This document shows, piece by piece, positions 17,347 to 25,970 of a DNA stretch of 59,142 bases. The notes beneath the pieces were generated by a model that saw nothing but the letters and a program-made list of their open reading frames with translations, ran no database searches and was not told the origin of the DNA. Every line of letters starts with the position of its first letter. Positions within the stretch are counted from its first letter, which is position 1. This DNA comes from Marinilabiliaceae bacterium (lineage in GTDB: Bacteria > Bacteroidota > Bacteroidia > Bacteroidales > Marinilabiliaceae): NCBI GenBank assembly GCA_009777175.1, contig WRMI01000011.1, positions 1-59,142 on the forward strand. Direction: 5' to 3'. The translations under genes and the position numbers were made by a program.

Positions 17347-17743
17347 ATCGCTGAAAAACTTTTATGCTAAATACTTGCTGGCAATTGGTTCAATTGTTGG
17401 TGGGTATTTAGTGTTTTTTTTACTCCTCAAGTTTACAAATTATAAGTTTTTCTGTTTTTTTAAAACGATTACGGGTATCCCCTGCCCAGGTTGCGGTATG
17501 GGGAAAGCAGCTCGCGAAATATTTAAAGGAAATTTCATCGCATCTATTTATCATAACATTTTATCAATCCCTTTTACAATCGCCGTTGTTATTTCAATAG
17601 TTTGGCTTGCGGTTGACTTAATCAGAAGAAAAGAAACTTTTTTTCCTTTTATAAACTCAAAGATAAAGTTACCATACAAAATATTATTATTTGTTCTTCT
17701 TTTCGTTTCGTGGGGTGTGAATTTAGTTTTGTATTATTCATGA
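17336..17743 (+). CDS. DUF2752 family membrane protein
   Basis: About 135 residues with a start at TTG 17336, inside the end of the TM2 gene. No ATG exists near the start of the homologous region; the only ATG upstream in frame (17177) lies inside the TM2 coding sequence in another frame. The conserved GIPCPGCGMGKAARE motif with CPxCG cysteines identifies DUF2752. Three hydrophobic helices are visible (about 15-33, 70-90, 110-128). Translation is probably coupled to TM2. Function unknown. Confidence 0.75.
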   Translation: MQFKSLKNFYAKYLLAIGSIVGGYLVFFLLLKFTNYKFFCFFKTITGIPCPGCGMGKAAREIFKGNFIASIYHNILSIPFTIAVVISIVWLAVDLIRRKETFFPFINSKIKLPYKILLFVLLFVSWGVNLVLYYS

Positions 17744-18018
17744 ATAACTGTAGGCTAAATTCCGCAGTTAATTAAAAAGAAGTCATCGAAGTAACTCATT
17801 GAGAATCCTTGCTTTCCCAAACTTTATTGTGTAATTAAACCTGTTGTGCGGACCAAGTCGGTTTCGTTCAATAGTGTTTTCATTGTTTGTGCTAACGACA
17901 CAACTAAAACCTTGGTGTTATCTGCTGGCATTTTGTCAATCATTTTTTCACTGCTGTTTGATAATCGTCCCTATATCCCCAATGACCTGAAAAAATATAT
18001 TAGCGTTTCAAAAACAAA
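17744..18018. other. Intergenic region with a possible decayed minus-strand reading frame
   Basis: Starts with a GAATAACTGTAGGCTAAAT repeat copy. On the minus strand a 38-codon stretch beginning MIDKMPADNTKVLVVSLAQT has a protein-like composition. It is preceded in another frame by more protein-like sequence, suggesting a frameshifted gene remnant. I cannot assign a family. The plus-strand frame at 17846 has no recognisable character. Confidence 0.2.
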
Positions 18019-18585
18019 TTATTTCAAATTGTTTTGAATAAAAGTGACAAAAGCCTTCGCTTGTGTTTCTAAAAAATTAAAACTAATGGGATTTAGCGAC
18101 AAACGTCCGTTTGTATCAATTTGCTGCATTACGTTGGGAATCGCTACTCTCGGTTGGTTCATAACTTTCATATTCAGAACACTAATAAGCGACACAAGAT
18201 GATCTTGAGCAACAACAGAACCTGACATTCCGGGCGAAAGTCCACTGACGGCAGCCGGTTTATTCCTCAGCACTTGCGGCTTGCTTTCGCTAATAGGTCT
18301 TGACAACCAATCGATAAGGTTTTTGAGAGCACCCGAGAAAAAATGGTTATATTCGGGTGAAAAAAACCATATTCCGTTTGCAGATTTAACTATATCTCGC
18401 ACTCGCTTTACCGCATCTGGTGCAGGATATTCAAAGTCAGGATTCAACAGCGGAACATCGCTGAAATCTAATAGTTCCAATTCGGCACTATCTCCGAGTA
18501 ACCGACCCGCTTCGATTGCTAATTGACGATGAAAAGAATTACTCCGCAATGAACCCACGATAGCAATGATTTTTAATTTTCCCAT
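18019..18585 (-). CDS. NADPH-dependent FMN reductase
   Basis: 188 residues, flavodoxin-like. The FMN phosphate loop is GSLRSNSFHRQL, and FSPEYNHFFSGALKNLIDWLSR is the signature second FMN loop. GSVVAQDHLVSLIS follows. Family members reduce FMN, quinones, azo dyes or chromate using NAD(P)H. Cytoplasmic. It stands alone, divergent from the histidine kinase gene. Confidence 0.92.
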   Translation of the reverse strand: MGKLKIIAIVGSLRSNSFHRQLAIEAGRLLGDSAELELLDFSDVPLLNPDFEYPAPDAVKRVRDIVKSANGIWFFSPEYNHFFSGALKNLIDWLSRPISESKPQVLRNKPAAVSGLSPGMSGSVVAQDHLVSLISVLNMKVMNQPRVAIPNVMQQIDTNGRLSLNPISFNFLETQAKAFVTFIQNNLK

Positions 18586-18627
18586 AATTATCTGTTTTTT
18601 GCATTTATAAAATCGAAAATAATATTA

Positions 18628-18635
18628 CAAAAATA
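18628..18635 (-). promoter_or_regulatory. Possible -7 box for the FMN reductase gene
   Basis: Minus strand reads TATTTTTG, matching TAnnTTTG, 43 nt upstream of ATG 18585. No -33 TTTG at the consensus distance. Confidence 0.35.
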
Positions 18636-18690
18636 GATAAATTTTTAAGAATAAAATGTAAAATGCAAAAAATATTTTTGTAACTTATAG

Positions 18691-18720
18691 TTTGAATTTC
18701 AAAAAATATATCTACTTTTG
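18691..18720 (+). promoter_or_regulatory. Bacteroidota promoter for the histidine kinase gene
   Basis: TTTG (18691-18694) is followed after 18 nt by TACTTTTG (18713-18720), a good match to TTTG-N19-TAnnTTTG. The ATG at 18745 is 25 nt downstream. The match argues against translation starting at TTG 18718, which lies within the -7 box. Confidence 0.6.
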
Positions 18721-18744
18721 CAGTTTCATAAATCATCAAATAAT

Positions 18745-21279
18745 ATGAAAACAACTGAAATAAGCGGCAAAGAGATTTCAAACGAATGGATAAACGCCTT
18801 CGATAATTTGCCCGACAAACAAAAACTTTTGTTAGAAAAAGAGCGTTTGCAGACCATAGGAAATAACCTTCCTAATGTCGTTCTTTACCAATTTACCAAC
18901 CATATTGAAACTAACTATTGGCAATTATCATACGTTAGCGGGACATGGGAAAAAGTGATGGGAATTTCTGAAGAAGAGGCTTTGAATGATATCAACAACG
19001 TTTTTGCTTCGATGCATCCAGAGGATTTACCACTATTTATCCAAAACGTCAACAATAGCATAAAAACAATGGACAATTTTTCTGCTGAAGTTCGTTTTTT
19101 TGTGAATGGACAAATTCGTTGGCTACAAATTTCCTCACAACATCGTTTCGATGGCGATTTGATAGTTTCAGACGGCGCTATTTTAGATATTACACAGCGC
19201 AAAGAAGCAGAACTTAAATTAGAAAAAGAAAAGAAACGTTTGGAAGTACTTGGCAATAATTTACCCGATGTTGCTCTTTATCAATTTGTTGGAGATACAG
19301 AAACACATCAATGGCATTTTTCTTATGTAAGCGGCTCTTGGGAAACTGTTACGGGTGTTCCTAACGCAGTGGCAATGAGCGATATAAACGCAGTCTTTGC
19401 AGCAATACATCCCGATGATTTTCCAAAAATTATGCAAGCAATTGAAAATTCTGCCCGCACATTAAACTTTATTTATGAAGAAATACGCGTTATTACCAAT
19501 GGAAAACTTCGTTGGTTAATGACATCTGCCCGTCCGTACTGCGAAGAGCATCTGATTGTTGCCGACGGTACAATTGTCGATATCACCGAAAGAAAGGAAG
19601 CAGAACTAAAATTAGAACGTGAAAAAAACCGTTTGCAACTGCTCGGAAATAATATTCCTGATGGCGCACTATTTCAATTTGTTAGAGATAATCAGACCCA
19701 ACAAATGAGACTTTCATTCGTCAGTGATACTTGGGAAAGTGTTACAAAAATTTCTGCCGATATTGCTAAAACAAATATTGCAAAAGTATTTGCAACTATT
19801 AAACCTTCCGAACTGCCCGCTTTTATGAGGAGTATTGACCAAAGTGCTAATACAATGTCTGATTTCAATTTTGAAGTTCTTGTCAACGACAGATATTTGC
19901 ATATAGTTTCCCGACCCCGCTCCGAAGATACTTTTATTATTTGGGACGGTATTATTATGGACATTACCCAACGTAAACATAATGAAATAGAACTTGAGGT
20001 GTATCGCGAAAAACTCGAAATAATGGTCAAAGAACGAACCGACCAACTAGAATTTGCTAAAACCGAACTTCTTATAGAAAAAAATCGTATCCAAGCCATT
20101 GCTAACAATATTCACGACGGCTGTTTATTCCGACTCCAAATTAAAAAAACAGCCATTTACGACCAAAATTATACACAAGAATTGATTAATCATCTGCACT
20201 TAGTTTATGCAAGCTCAAATTGGGAATTCCTTACTAACGTTCCTATCCAAGATGCACAAAATCAACCAGATAACATTTTCAGATATATGCATCCGGCTGA
20301 TATTGAAATACTTAAACCTCTTATGAAAGAACATTTACGCAATCTTAAACCTTTTGATAAAGAATTTCGCATCGTTTTTTCCGAAGATAATATAAAATGG
20401 AGACGTATTAGTTTTAGCGCACAAGAAGAAAACGAATTTGTTATTTGTGACGGAATTATCATTGACATTACAGAACGAAAAATTAACGAAGCGGAATTAA
20501 ATTTTCATCGAGAAGAGTTGGAAAAATTAGTTTACGAACTTACACAAGCAAAAAAGAAAGCGGAAGATTCTGACAATTATAAGTCTGATTTCCTTGCAAA
20601 TATGTCTCACGAAATACGTACTCCAATGAACGGAATTTACGGTTTTGCATCGTTAATTGAGCATGAAGTCGACGAAACAATTAGCCCGCAAACAGCCGAA
20701 TTTGCAAAACATATTACTTATAACTGTACCCTACTTCTGCAACTTTTGAACGATATTATTGATATTTCTAAATTAGAAGCACAACAGATAAAAATCTTAC
20801 CGACAGAAATCAGCCTTAACGAACATCTTTTAGGATTTCATGCTCTTTTCACGCAATTACTCAACGAAAGTGGTAAGTCTGATAAAATTGAAATGATTCT
20901 TGCACCTCTCCCAAATACACCAAAAATGCTTATCGACCCCTTCCGGTTGCAACAAGTAATCACTAACTTAATAAGTAATGCGATAAAATTTACCGATTCG
21001 GGCAAAATAACTTTTGGTTATGAAATTATGAACAACGATTTCCTCAAATTTTATGTTAAAGATTCAGGAATTGGAATTGAAAACAAACATAAAGACGCAA
21101 TTTTTGACAGATTTAACAAAGTAGAAGAAAGTATTTACAGGAACGTTGGAGGCACAGGATTAGGGCTTTCAATAACAAAAAATCTGGTAGAATTAATGGG
21201 AGGCAAAATTTGGCTCGATTCACAAAAGAAAAAAGGAAGTACTTTTTTCTTTACAATAAAAGCAAAACCTATAGAATAA
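18745..21279 (+). CDS. Soluble sensor histidine kinase with four tandem PAS domains
   Basis: 844 residues. Four PAS-like domains each begin with the same pattern (RLQTIGNNLPNVVLYQF, RLEVLGNNLPDVALYQF, RLQLLGNNIPDGALFQF, RIQAIANNIHDGCLFRL) and each ends in DITxRK followed by a coiled coil, so they arose by internal duplication. HisKA has the phosphoacceptor in ANMSHEIRTPMNG (about 630-642). The HATPase_c domain has NLISNAIKF, DSGIGI and GGTGLGLSI. No membrane helices or receiver domain, so it senses a cytoplasmic signal and needs a response regulator encoded elsewhere. Confidence 0.93.
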   Translation: MKTTEISGKEISNEWINAFDNLPDKQKLLLEKERLQTIGNNLPNVVLYQFTNHIETNYWQLSYVSGTWEKVMGISEEEALNDINNVFASMHPEDLPLFIQNVNNSIKTMDNFSAEVRFFVNGQIRWLQISSQHRFDGDLIVSDGAILDITQRKEAELKLEKEKKRLEVLGNNLPDVALYQFVGDTETHQWHFSYVSGSWETVTGVPNAVAMSDINAVFAAIHPDDFPKIMQAIENSARTLNFIYEEIRVITNGKLRWLMTSARPYCEEHLIVADGTIVDITERKEAELKLEREKNRLQLLGNNIPDGALFQFVRDNQTQQMRLSFVSDTWESVTKISADIAKTNIAKVFATIKPSELPAFMRSIDQSANTMSDFNFEVLVNDRYLHIVSRPRSEDTFIIWDGIIMDITQRKHNEIELEVYREKLEIMVKERTDQLEFAKTELLIEKNRIQAIANNIHDGCLFRLQIKKTAIYDQNYTQELINHLHLVYASSNWEFLTNVPIQDAQNQPDNIFRYMHPADIEILKPLMKEHLRNLKPFDKEFRIVFSEDNIKWRRISFSAQEENEFVICDGIIIDITERKINEAELNFHREELEKLVYELTQAKKKAEDSDNYKSDFLANMSHEIRTPMNGIYGFASLIEHEVDETISPQTAEFAKHITYNCTLLLQLLNDIIDISKLEAQQIKILPTEISLNEHLLGFHALFTQLLNESGKSDKIEMILAPLPNTPKMLIDPFRLQQVITNLISNAIKFTDSGKITFGYEIMNNDFLKFYVKDSGIGIENKHKDAIFDRFNKVEESIYRNVGGTGLGLSITKNLVELMGGKIWLDSQKKKGSTFFFTIKAKPIE

Positions 21280-21452
21280 AAATCTGATTATCTGCATTAG
21301 CACACACATCTCCGAATATGAGACATTTTTAGTTTGCGGTATCATTTCGTAAAGCTTTGTAATTTATGTTAATAGCAAATGCCAAGTCAGGAATTCTGGA
21401 TATAAAGAATTTGGCTTAAAACTCATTAAAAAATCATCACAAAACATTCTTT

Positions 21453-22226
21453 TCAACCCGAAATTGAATAATTATAAACCTCCCCTACTCCATTTCGATT
21501 TGTGAGTACAATATCAAAACAATTTTTAAATTCTTCAAATGTTGCCAAAGCAATTTCTGGGTTATTGTTTTCTTCCGAAAGATGTGATAAAAAAAGTAAT
21601 TTCAAATCGGGATTTCGATGCTCTTTTATCAATTTTAATGCCTGATTATTAGATAGATGTCCAATTTCAGAATCAATTCTCCTTTTTAAGAATAAAGGAT
21701 ATCTACCATTCCAAAGGAGATTTTCGTCGTAGTTACATTCCAAAAAAAGCACCTGACATTTCGAAAACTGATTGATTACATTTTCGCATGGAGTTCCTAA
21801 ATCGGTAAAAATGCCAATATTAATATCTTTGTATTCAATTCTGAAACTGCACGGTTCGACTGCATTATGTTTTTTGAGGAATGAGTGAATAGTAAAATTA
21901 TCAACAGTAATAACGTCACCCGGCTGAAATATAAGAAAATTTTTAGGGCGATATAGCCTTATACTTCTTTTCCAGGTTTCATCCGTCATATAGATATTTA
22001 TTTTGTTTTTATTGCTAATAACACGTGCGCCGTTGATATGGTCTCTATGTTCGTGCGAAATAAAAATTGCTTTTATTTTCTCGGGATTAAGGTTTTTTTC
22101 AGCCATACGAAATAAAAGTGACCTTTGACTGATACCCGCATCAATCAAAATTGCACTGTCGGAAGTACCTATATAATAGCAATTTCCGTTACTACCCGAT
22201 GCAATTGCACAAAGTTCTAATTTCAA
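21453..22226 (-). CDS. MBL-fold metallo-hydrolase (YycJ/WalJ-like)
   Basis: 257 residues. The opening CAIASGSNGNCYYIG and metal-binding HEHRDH (His58, His60, Asp62, His63) match the YycJ/WalJ branch of metallo-beta-lactamase-fold phosphodiesterases, thought to act as nucleases. DLGTPCENV and LSHLSEENNNPE provide the later conserved motifs. No secretion signal. Monocistronic. Between it and the kinase (21280-21452) I see nothing beyond a weak GCCAA/TTGGC pair. Confidence 0.87.
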   Translation of the reverse strand: MKLELCAIASGSNGNCYYIGTSDSAILIDAGISQRSLLFRMAEKNLNPEKIKAIFISHEHRDHINGARVISNKNKINIYMTDETWKRSIRLYRPKNFLIFQPGDVITVDNFTIHSFLKKHNAVEPCSFRIEYKDINIGIFTDLGTPCENVINQFSKCQVLFLECNYDENLLWNGRYPLFLKRRIDSEIGHLSNNQALKLIKEHRNPDLKLLFLSHLSEENNNPEIALATFEEFKNCFDIVLTNRNGVGEVYNYSISG

Positions 22227-22234
22227 AATATTTG

Positions 22235-22612
22235 GTTTATTTATTCGTTTTTAACGCAAAGACGCAAAATAGTGGTTAGTGATTAGTGGTTAGTGGTTAA
22301 TGACGATTTCTCTCATTTACTTATTTTTCTACCAAGCATTGCATTCTTTTTCGACAAGCTCAAAGCATCGCATAACGGAATGCTCATCTTCACTTATTTA
22401 CTCATTCACTCATTTACTCATTTACTCATTTACTCATTCACTAATTCACTCATTTACTTATTCACTCATTCACTACATGGAGGGCGACCGCAAGGGTGCG
22501 CCCCTACACTCATTTACCCATTCACTCATTCACTACATGGAGGGCGACCGCAAGGGTGCGCCCCTACACTCATTTACTCATTCACTTATTTACTTATTCC
22601 CTAATTCACAAA
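22235..22612. repeat. Composite repeat cluster with two GCAA-loop blocks
   Basis: From left: inverted CTTTGCGTTAAA family (about 22240-22270), GTGGTTAGTGATTAG units (22271-22300), a copy of the 'CATCGCxTAACGGxATG' unit (about 22345-22386), then TTCACTCAT-type minisatellite (22389-22600) interrupted by two 35-bp GGGCGACCGCAAGGGTGCGC blocks at 22475 and 22535. The last minisatellite units supply the stop codon and final residues of the next gene. Confidence 0.85.
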
Positions 22613-23237
22613 AAACTAACAACAGTTTTTTTCCAAGTTCTAACGTTTCTTTAAGTAACAATTCTTTTGAAAATGAGGGAAAAATCATTAACACATTTTC
22701 AGAAGAATCAGTAATTTCAGTTCTAATAGAATCGCTTGTTGGTGTTCCGAATGCGCCAATTTCATCTCTGAAAACGGGCAAATTTTCGATGTTCAGAGTA
22801 CCTCGTCCGATGCCTTCGTAGGGCTCGTTTTCTAATCCAATTCCTAATGTTATTTCGCCTACGATTTTATTTTCATCGAAACCACAAATTGAAAAACCCG
22901 AAATAACAGAAATTAAATTTAATGTATCAACCACATTATTAACACTATAAAGGTTTTTATGTGATGCAATTCGGCGCAATAAGCTTTCAGCAGATGGTCG
23001 ATAACGGTTAGGGTCTTTTCCTAACTTTCTGTAAACGTTTTTCATGCTTTCAACTGCATCTATCGTTCTGATAGATTCATAAGTTATTTGGTCAGAAAGA
23101 GTTGTGCATATTTCCTGCATATAATTTTTTAAATCGTCGCTTGATGGTTCCACTTTAACTTTTGCCCGCAAATATCCGAGTTGTAAATCAGGAAAAAGTT
23201 CTTTGTATTTCGATTCTACATTGATTATTAATGACAT
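22590..23237 (-). CDS. B3/4 domain-containing protein
   Basis: 215 residues with a phenylalanyl-tRNA-synthetase-type B3/4 domain: SIRTIDAVESMKNVYRKLGKDPNRYRPSAESLLRRIASHKNLYSVNNVVDTLNLIS. This fold hydrolyses mischarged aminoacyl-tRNA in PheRS, but stand-alone members have unproven function; trans-editing is a guess. The last five residues (ELGNK) and the stop codon are encoded by TTCACTTATT-type minisatellite sequence, so the C-terminus has been extended or replaced by repeat DNA. Confidence 0.85.
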   Translation of the reverse strand: MSLIINVESKYKELFPDLQLGYLRAKVKVEPSSDDLKNYMQEICTTLSDQITYESIRTIDAVESMKNVYRKLGKDPNRYRPSAESLLRRIASHKNLYSVNNVVDTLNLISVISGFSICGFDENKIVGEITLGIGLENEPYEGIGRGTLNIENLPVFRDEIGAFGTPTSDSIRTEITDSSENVLMIFPSFSKELLLKETLELGKKLLLVFCELGNK

Positions 23238-23261
23238 ATTTTAATTAAAGATTTTATATAT

Positions 23262-23334
23262 TTAGCCACCAATTACACTAATTAACACTAATTTATTGAA
23301 ATTGTTATTGAGTTTACCGAAATATAATCATTTG
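23262..23334. repeat. TTAGCCAC / ATTGTTATTGAGTTTACC composite repeat (copy C)
   Basis: AGCCACCAATTACAC followed by AATTAACACTAATTT and GAAATTGTTATTGAGTTT, then ACCGAAATATAATCATTTG. The same order occurs at 48192-48250 and 49089-49159. The inner core is the unit of the 21-bp tandem array at the right window edge (inverted). Confidence 0.75.
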
Positions 23335-23389
23335 CATACGCTTTTGCCCCGAATTGCTCTTACGTTAATTCGGGGTTATCTACTTTTAA

Positions 23390-23622
23390 CTCATTTCAAT
23401 AAATTCAATGTATCGCCTACCGGGATGTTCTCATTCACTCATTCACTTGTTTACTCATTCACACATTCACTCATTTATTACAAGGAGGGCGACCGCAAGG
23501 GTGCGCCCCTACACTCATTTTCTCATTCTCTCTTTTTCTCATTTACTCATTCACTCATTTACTCATTTACTTATTCACTCATTTACTCATTTACTTATTC
23601 ACTCATTCTCTAATTTACTTAC
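23390..23622. repeat. CATCGC-ACGGGATG unit, minisatellite and one GCAA-loop block
   Basis: TTTCAATAAATTCAATG and the following ATCGCCTACCGGGATG (about 23393-23432) match units near 22345-22386 and 49292-49332. It abuts TTCACTCAT-type minisatellite (23436-23620) with one 35-bp hairpin block at 23480-23514. Confidence 0.8.
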
Positions 23623-23626
23623 ATAA

Positions 23627-24520
23627 TTATTTTTTATCAGAAAATTTTTGTAGCAGCCACAGTGCACCCAGAATAATTACAATTCCTGATAGCGAATAAA
23701 TATTTGGTTTTTCATCTGCCAGCAAAAGCCAACTTAATATGCAACCCGTTACGGGAATTATAAATTTCCAAACGTTAAGTTCTGATACTTTTACGCCGGG
23801 ACTTTGCAAAAGTCCATACCATAACGAAAAAGCCGTTGCGGGTATTAATGATAACCAAATAACTGCTAAATAGAACTGATATGGATAAATTTTTATTTCA
23901 GGTTTCTCAATAATTAAAGCAGTGATTAACAGCATGATACCTCCTGTAAAGTTGGCAAATGCAGTTAAAACAATTGGACACATTTTGTTGCCTTTTTTCT
24001 TGATAACCATTATATTTGTATAACTTCCTATAATATTGCTCAACAATAATATTCCAACTCCCGCATAAAAGTGTGGATAACCAATGTTTGTGTCGTTTTT
24101 GGCAAGACTAATAAATATAACTCCTGCTAATCCTAATGTAACGGCGGCTATTTTTTTTAGAGTTAGTTTGTCGTTTTTAAGAGTCAGGTGTGCCATTATT
24201 GCTACAAAAAGTGGACCTGCGCCGATAATTATGGCTGATGTTGCGCCGGGAACTTTATTTAAACCCATAAAAAAGAGACCATATTGCAAAAAAGTTTGAA
24301 CAAATGCGAACAAAAGCATAAAACGCCAATGTTTCAATTCGTTGCGGATGTTTCTTTTTGAAAACCAGATAACAGGTAAAAGCAATATTCCTGCAAGTGT
24401 GAAACGAAAACCCGACACAAATATAGGACCCGCATACTGAAATGTAATTTTTGCGCCTGCAAATGCAGAACCCCATAACAGACAAGCAATTAAAGCTTTT
24501 ATTTTAAATTTTAAAGTCAT
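23627..24520 (-). CDS. EamA-family (DMT superfamily) permease
   Basis: 297 residues with ten predicted hydrophobic helices in two EamA repeats. The first opens ALIACLLWGSAFAGAKITFQYAGPIFVSGFRF, and the second has VGILLLSNIIGSYTNI. Inner-membrane exporter or importer of small metabolites; substrate cannot be told. It ends 5 nt after the minisatellite. Monocistronic between repeat clusters. Confidence 0.88.
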   Translation of the reverse strand: MTLKFKIKALIACLLWGSAFAGAKITFQYAGPIFVSGFRFTLAGILLLPVIWFSKRNIRNELKHWRFMLLFAFVQTFLQYGLFFMGLNKVPGATSAIIIGAGPLFVAIMAHLTLKNDKLTLKKIAAVTLGLAGVIFISLAKNDTNIGYPHFYAGVGILLLSNIIGSYTNIMVIKKKGNKMCPIVLTAFANFTGGIMLLITALIIEKPEIKIYPYQFYLAVIWLSLIPATAFSLWYGLLQSPGVKVSELNVWKFIIPVTGCILSWLLLADEKPNIYSLSGIVIILGALWLLQKFSDKK

Positions 24521-24925
24521 CCCATCTTATTGGTTAAAATATTGTAAATAAGGTAATAAGGTCGGTTGGTTATGTTTATTTTTTCTATTAAGGTTGTTTT
24601 GTAGAAAAAATAAGGTAAAAATAAGGTTCTATTCTTCATCTTGTTCATTTTATTTTCTTTATTTTACTCAAATGTAGTCTTTAAATTCAAAATTGTTTTG
24701 TGTTCATTGGTGGTTAGATTTATTACCACGAAGTCGCACAAAGGATTTGGTGTGGTTAGATTTTTTACCACAAAGTCGCACAAAGAAATTTTCACAAAGT
24801 CGCACAAAGGTTTTTTAGCTACTAACTACACGAAAAAACACTAATTTACCACCACTAACCACTAACCACTAACCACTAATCACTAACCACTAACCACTAA
24901 TCACTGACCACTAACCACTAATGTC
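24521..24925. repeat. Repeat-filled intergenic region
   Basis: Contains TATTAAGGTTGTTTTGTAG followed by AAAAAATAAGG (24588-24628), four copies of ACCACxAAGTCGCACAAAG-type strings (24724-24808), a TTAGCTACTAACTACACG copy (24818-24850), and about ten tandem ACCACTAACCACTAATC units (24850-24920). No gene seen. Confidence 0.75.
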
Positions 24926-24959
24926 ATTCCTTGCTACATCTTTTTTAAATCTTGCCGTT

Positions 24960-25970
24960 TTATATTATTTTAAACTTTCTTAATACTCGGAACAAAATAT
25001 TTACGATTGGGAAAAAAAAACTGTAAATTTTTGTAAATTTTTTTAATTTTTTTGATTGCCATAATTTGTAATTTTGAGATTGCATTTCATATTCTTTGTT
25101 TTTATTTTCAAAAATGGACAAGATATCTTTAGGGATTGTGTTGCCGAGATGGTATGCAAATAATTTGGGAGTAGATAACCTTATATAACCGTTTTTTTCC
25201 GTCGAAAAATCTATAAATTCGTGTTCATAGCCATTTTTAAACACGAAGTCGACAGAATTCGCGTTAAATCCTTGCACAACTTCTTTTCTGAATGTTGCAA
25301 GAGCATGTACAGCACCTAAAATAGCAATAACGTTGTTTTTTTTGATATAGTAATGCCTTTCACGCCAACTATATCTCTTTTGTAATCCTTTTCGGGAATA
25401 TAGACCGGTATCTACAGAGTGTCCATGTCCATTTTCAAATAGGTTAATCTCCTCGTCTGAAATTATTTTTTTACTTTTTAATCGGAGCAGAATTATGTTA
25501 CTGTTGTAGAAATAAGCTAAATGTGCTGCAGGATAACAACTTACCATACCAGCCTTGGGAAAGTTCATCATAATATCCGAAACTGCTTTTTCCCACCCTT
25601 TGAGAAACAAAAAATCGGCATCGCTAATAGTAATGTAATCTTCGTAAGAGGCTCTTGCTTCGGCAAGTATGTTTTCCAACTTACCGCGATTTTCGCTTCT
25701 GACGACATATTTATCTATCAGCCCTTTGTTTACAAACTCTTCGGCTATTAGTGATGCCTCTCGACAAGAATTGTTGTTGATTAAAGTGATGTTTGTACGT
25801 TCAATATCAATGCTTTCTGTAAGTGATTGAAGACAAAGACGTAAAACTTCGGGCTGATTTTTAAAGTAATCATCTTCCACATTAGGTATCCAAAAAGGCA
25901 TAATTATTCGGTGCGGTTTATGGATAAGTTTTGATTCTCTGTTCTTTTCGGGGTTAGTTCCTATTCGCAT
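24960..25970 (-). CDS. Glycosyltransferase, GT-A fold
   Basis: 336 residues. IMPFWIPNVEDDYF, TLINNNSCREAS, VVRSENRGKLENILAEARASYEDYITISDADFLFLKGW show a GT-A fold with a DxD-type SDAD motif that binds the nucleotide sugar via a metal. The acceptor is unknown. The start overlaps the end of the upstream GT2 gene by 17 nt, so the two work in one operon, probably on a surface polysaccharide or glycan. It is cytoplasmic with a hydrophobic C-terminal helix (IYSFFFPIVNILF) that may anchor it to the membrane. Confidence 0.85.
   Translation of the reverse strand: MRIGTNPEKNRESKLIHKPHRIIMPFWIPNVEDDYFKNQPEVLRLCLQSLTESIDIERTNITLINNNSCREASLIAEEFVNKGLIDKYVVRSENRGKLENILAEARASYEDYITISDADFLFLKGWEKAVSDIMMNFPKAGMVSCYPAAHLAYFYNSNIILLRLKSKKIISDEEINLFENGHGHSVDTGLYSRKGLQKRYSWRERHYYIKKNNVIAILGAVHALATFRKEVVQGFNANSVDFVFKNGYEHEFIDFSTEKNGYIRLSTPKLFAYHLGNTIPKDILSIFENKNKEYEMQSQNYKLWQSKKLKKFTKIYSFFFPIVNILFRVLRKFKII

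Noticed and set aside
17846-18037. 63-residue plus-strand frame
   Set aside because: No family, no promoter, overlaps the end of the FMN reductase gene.
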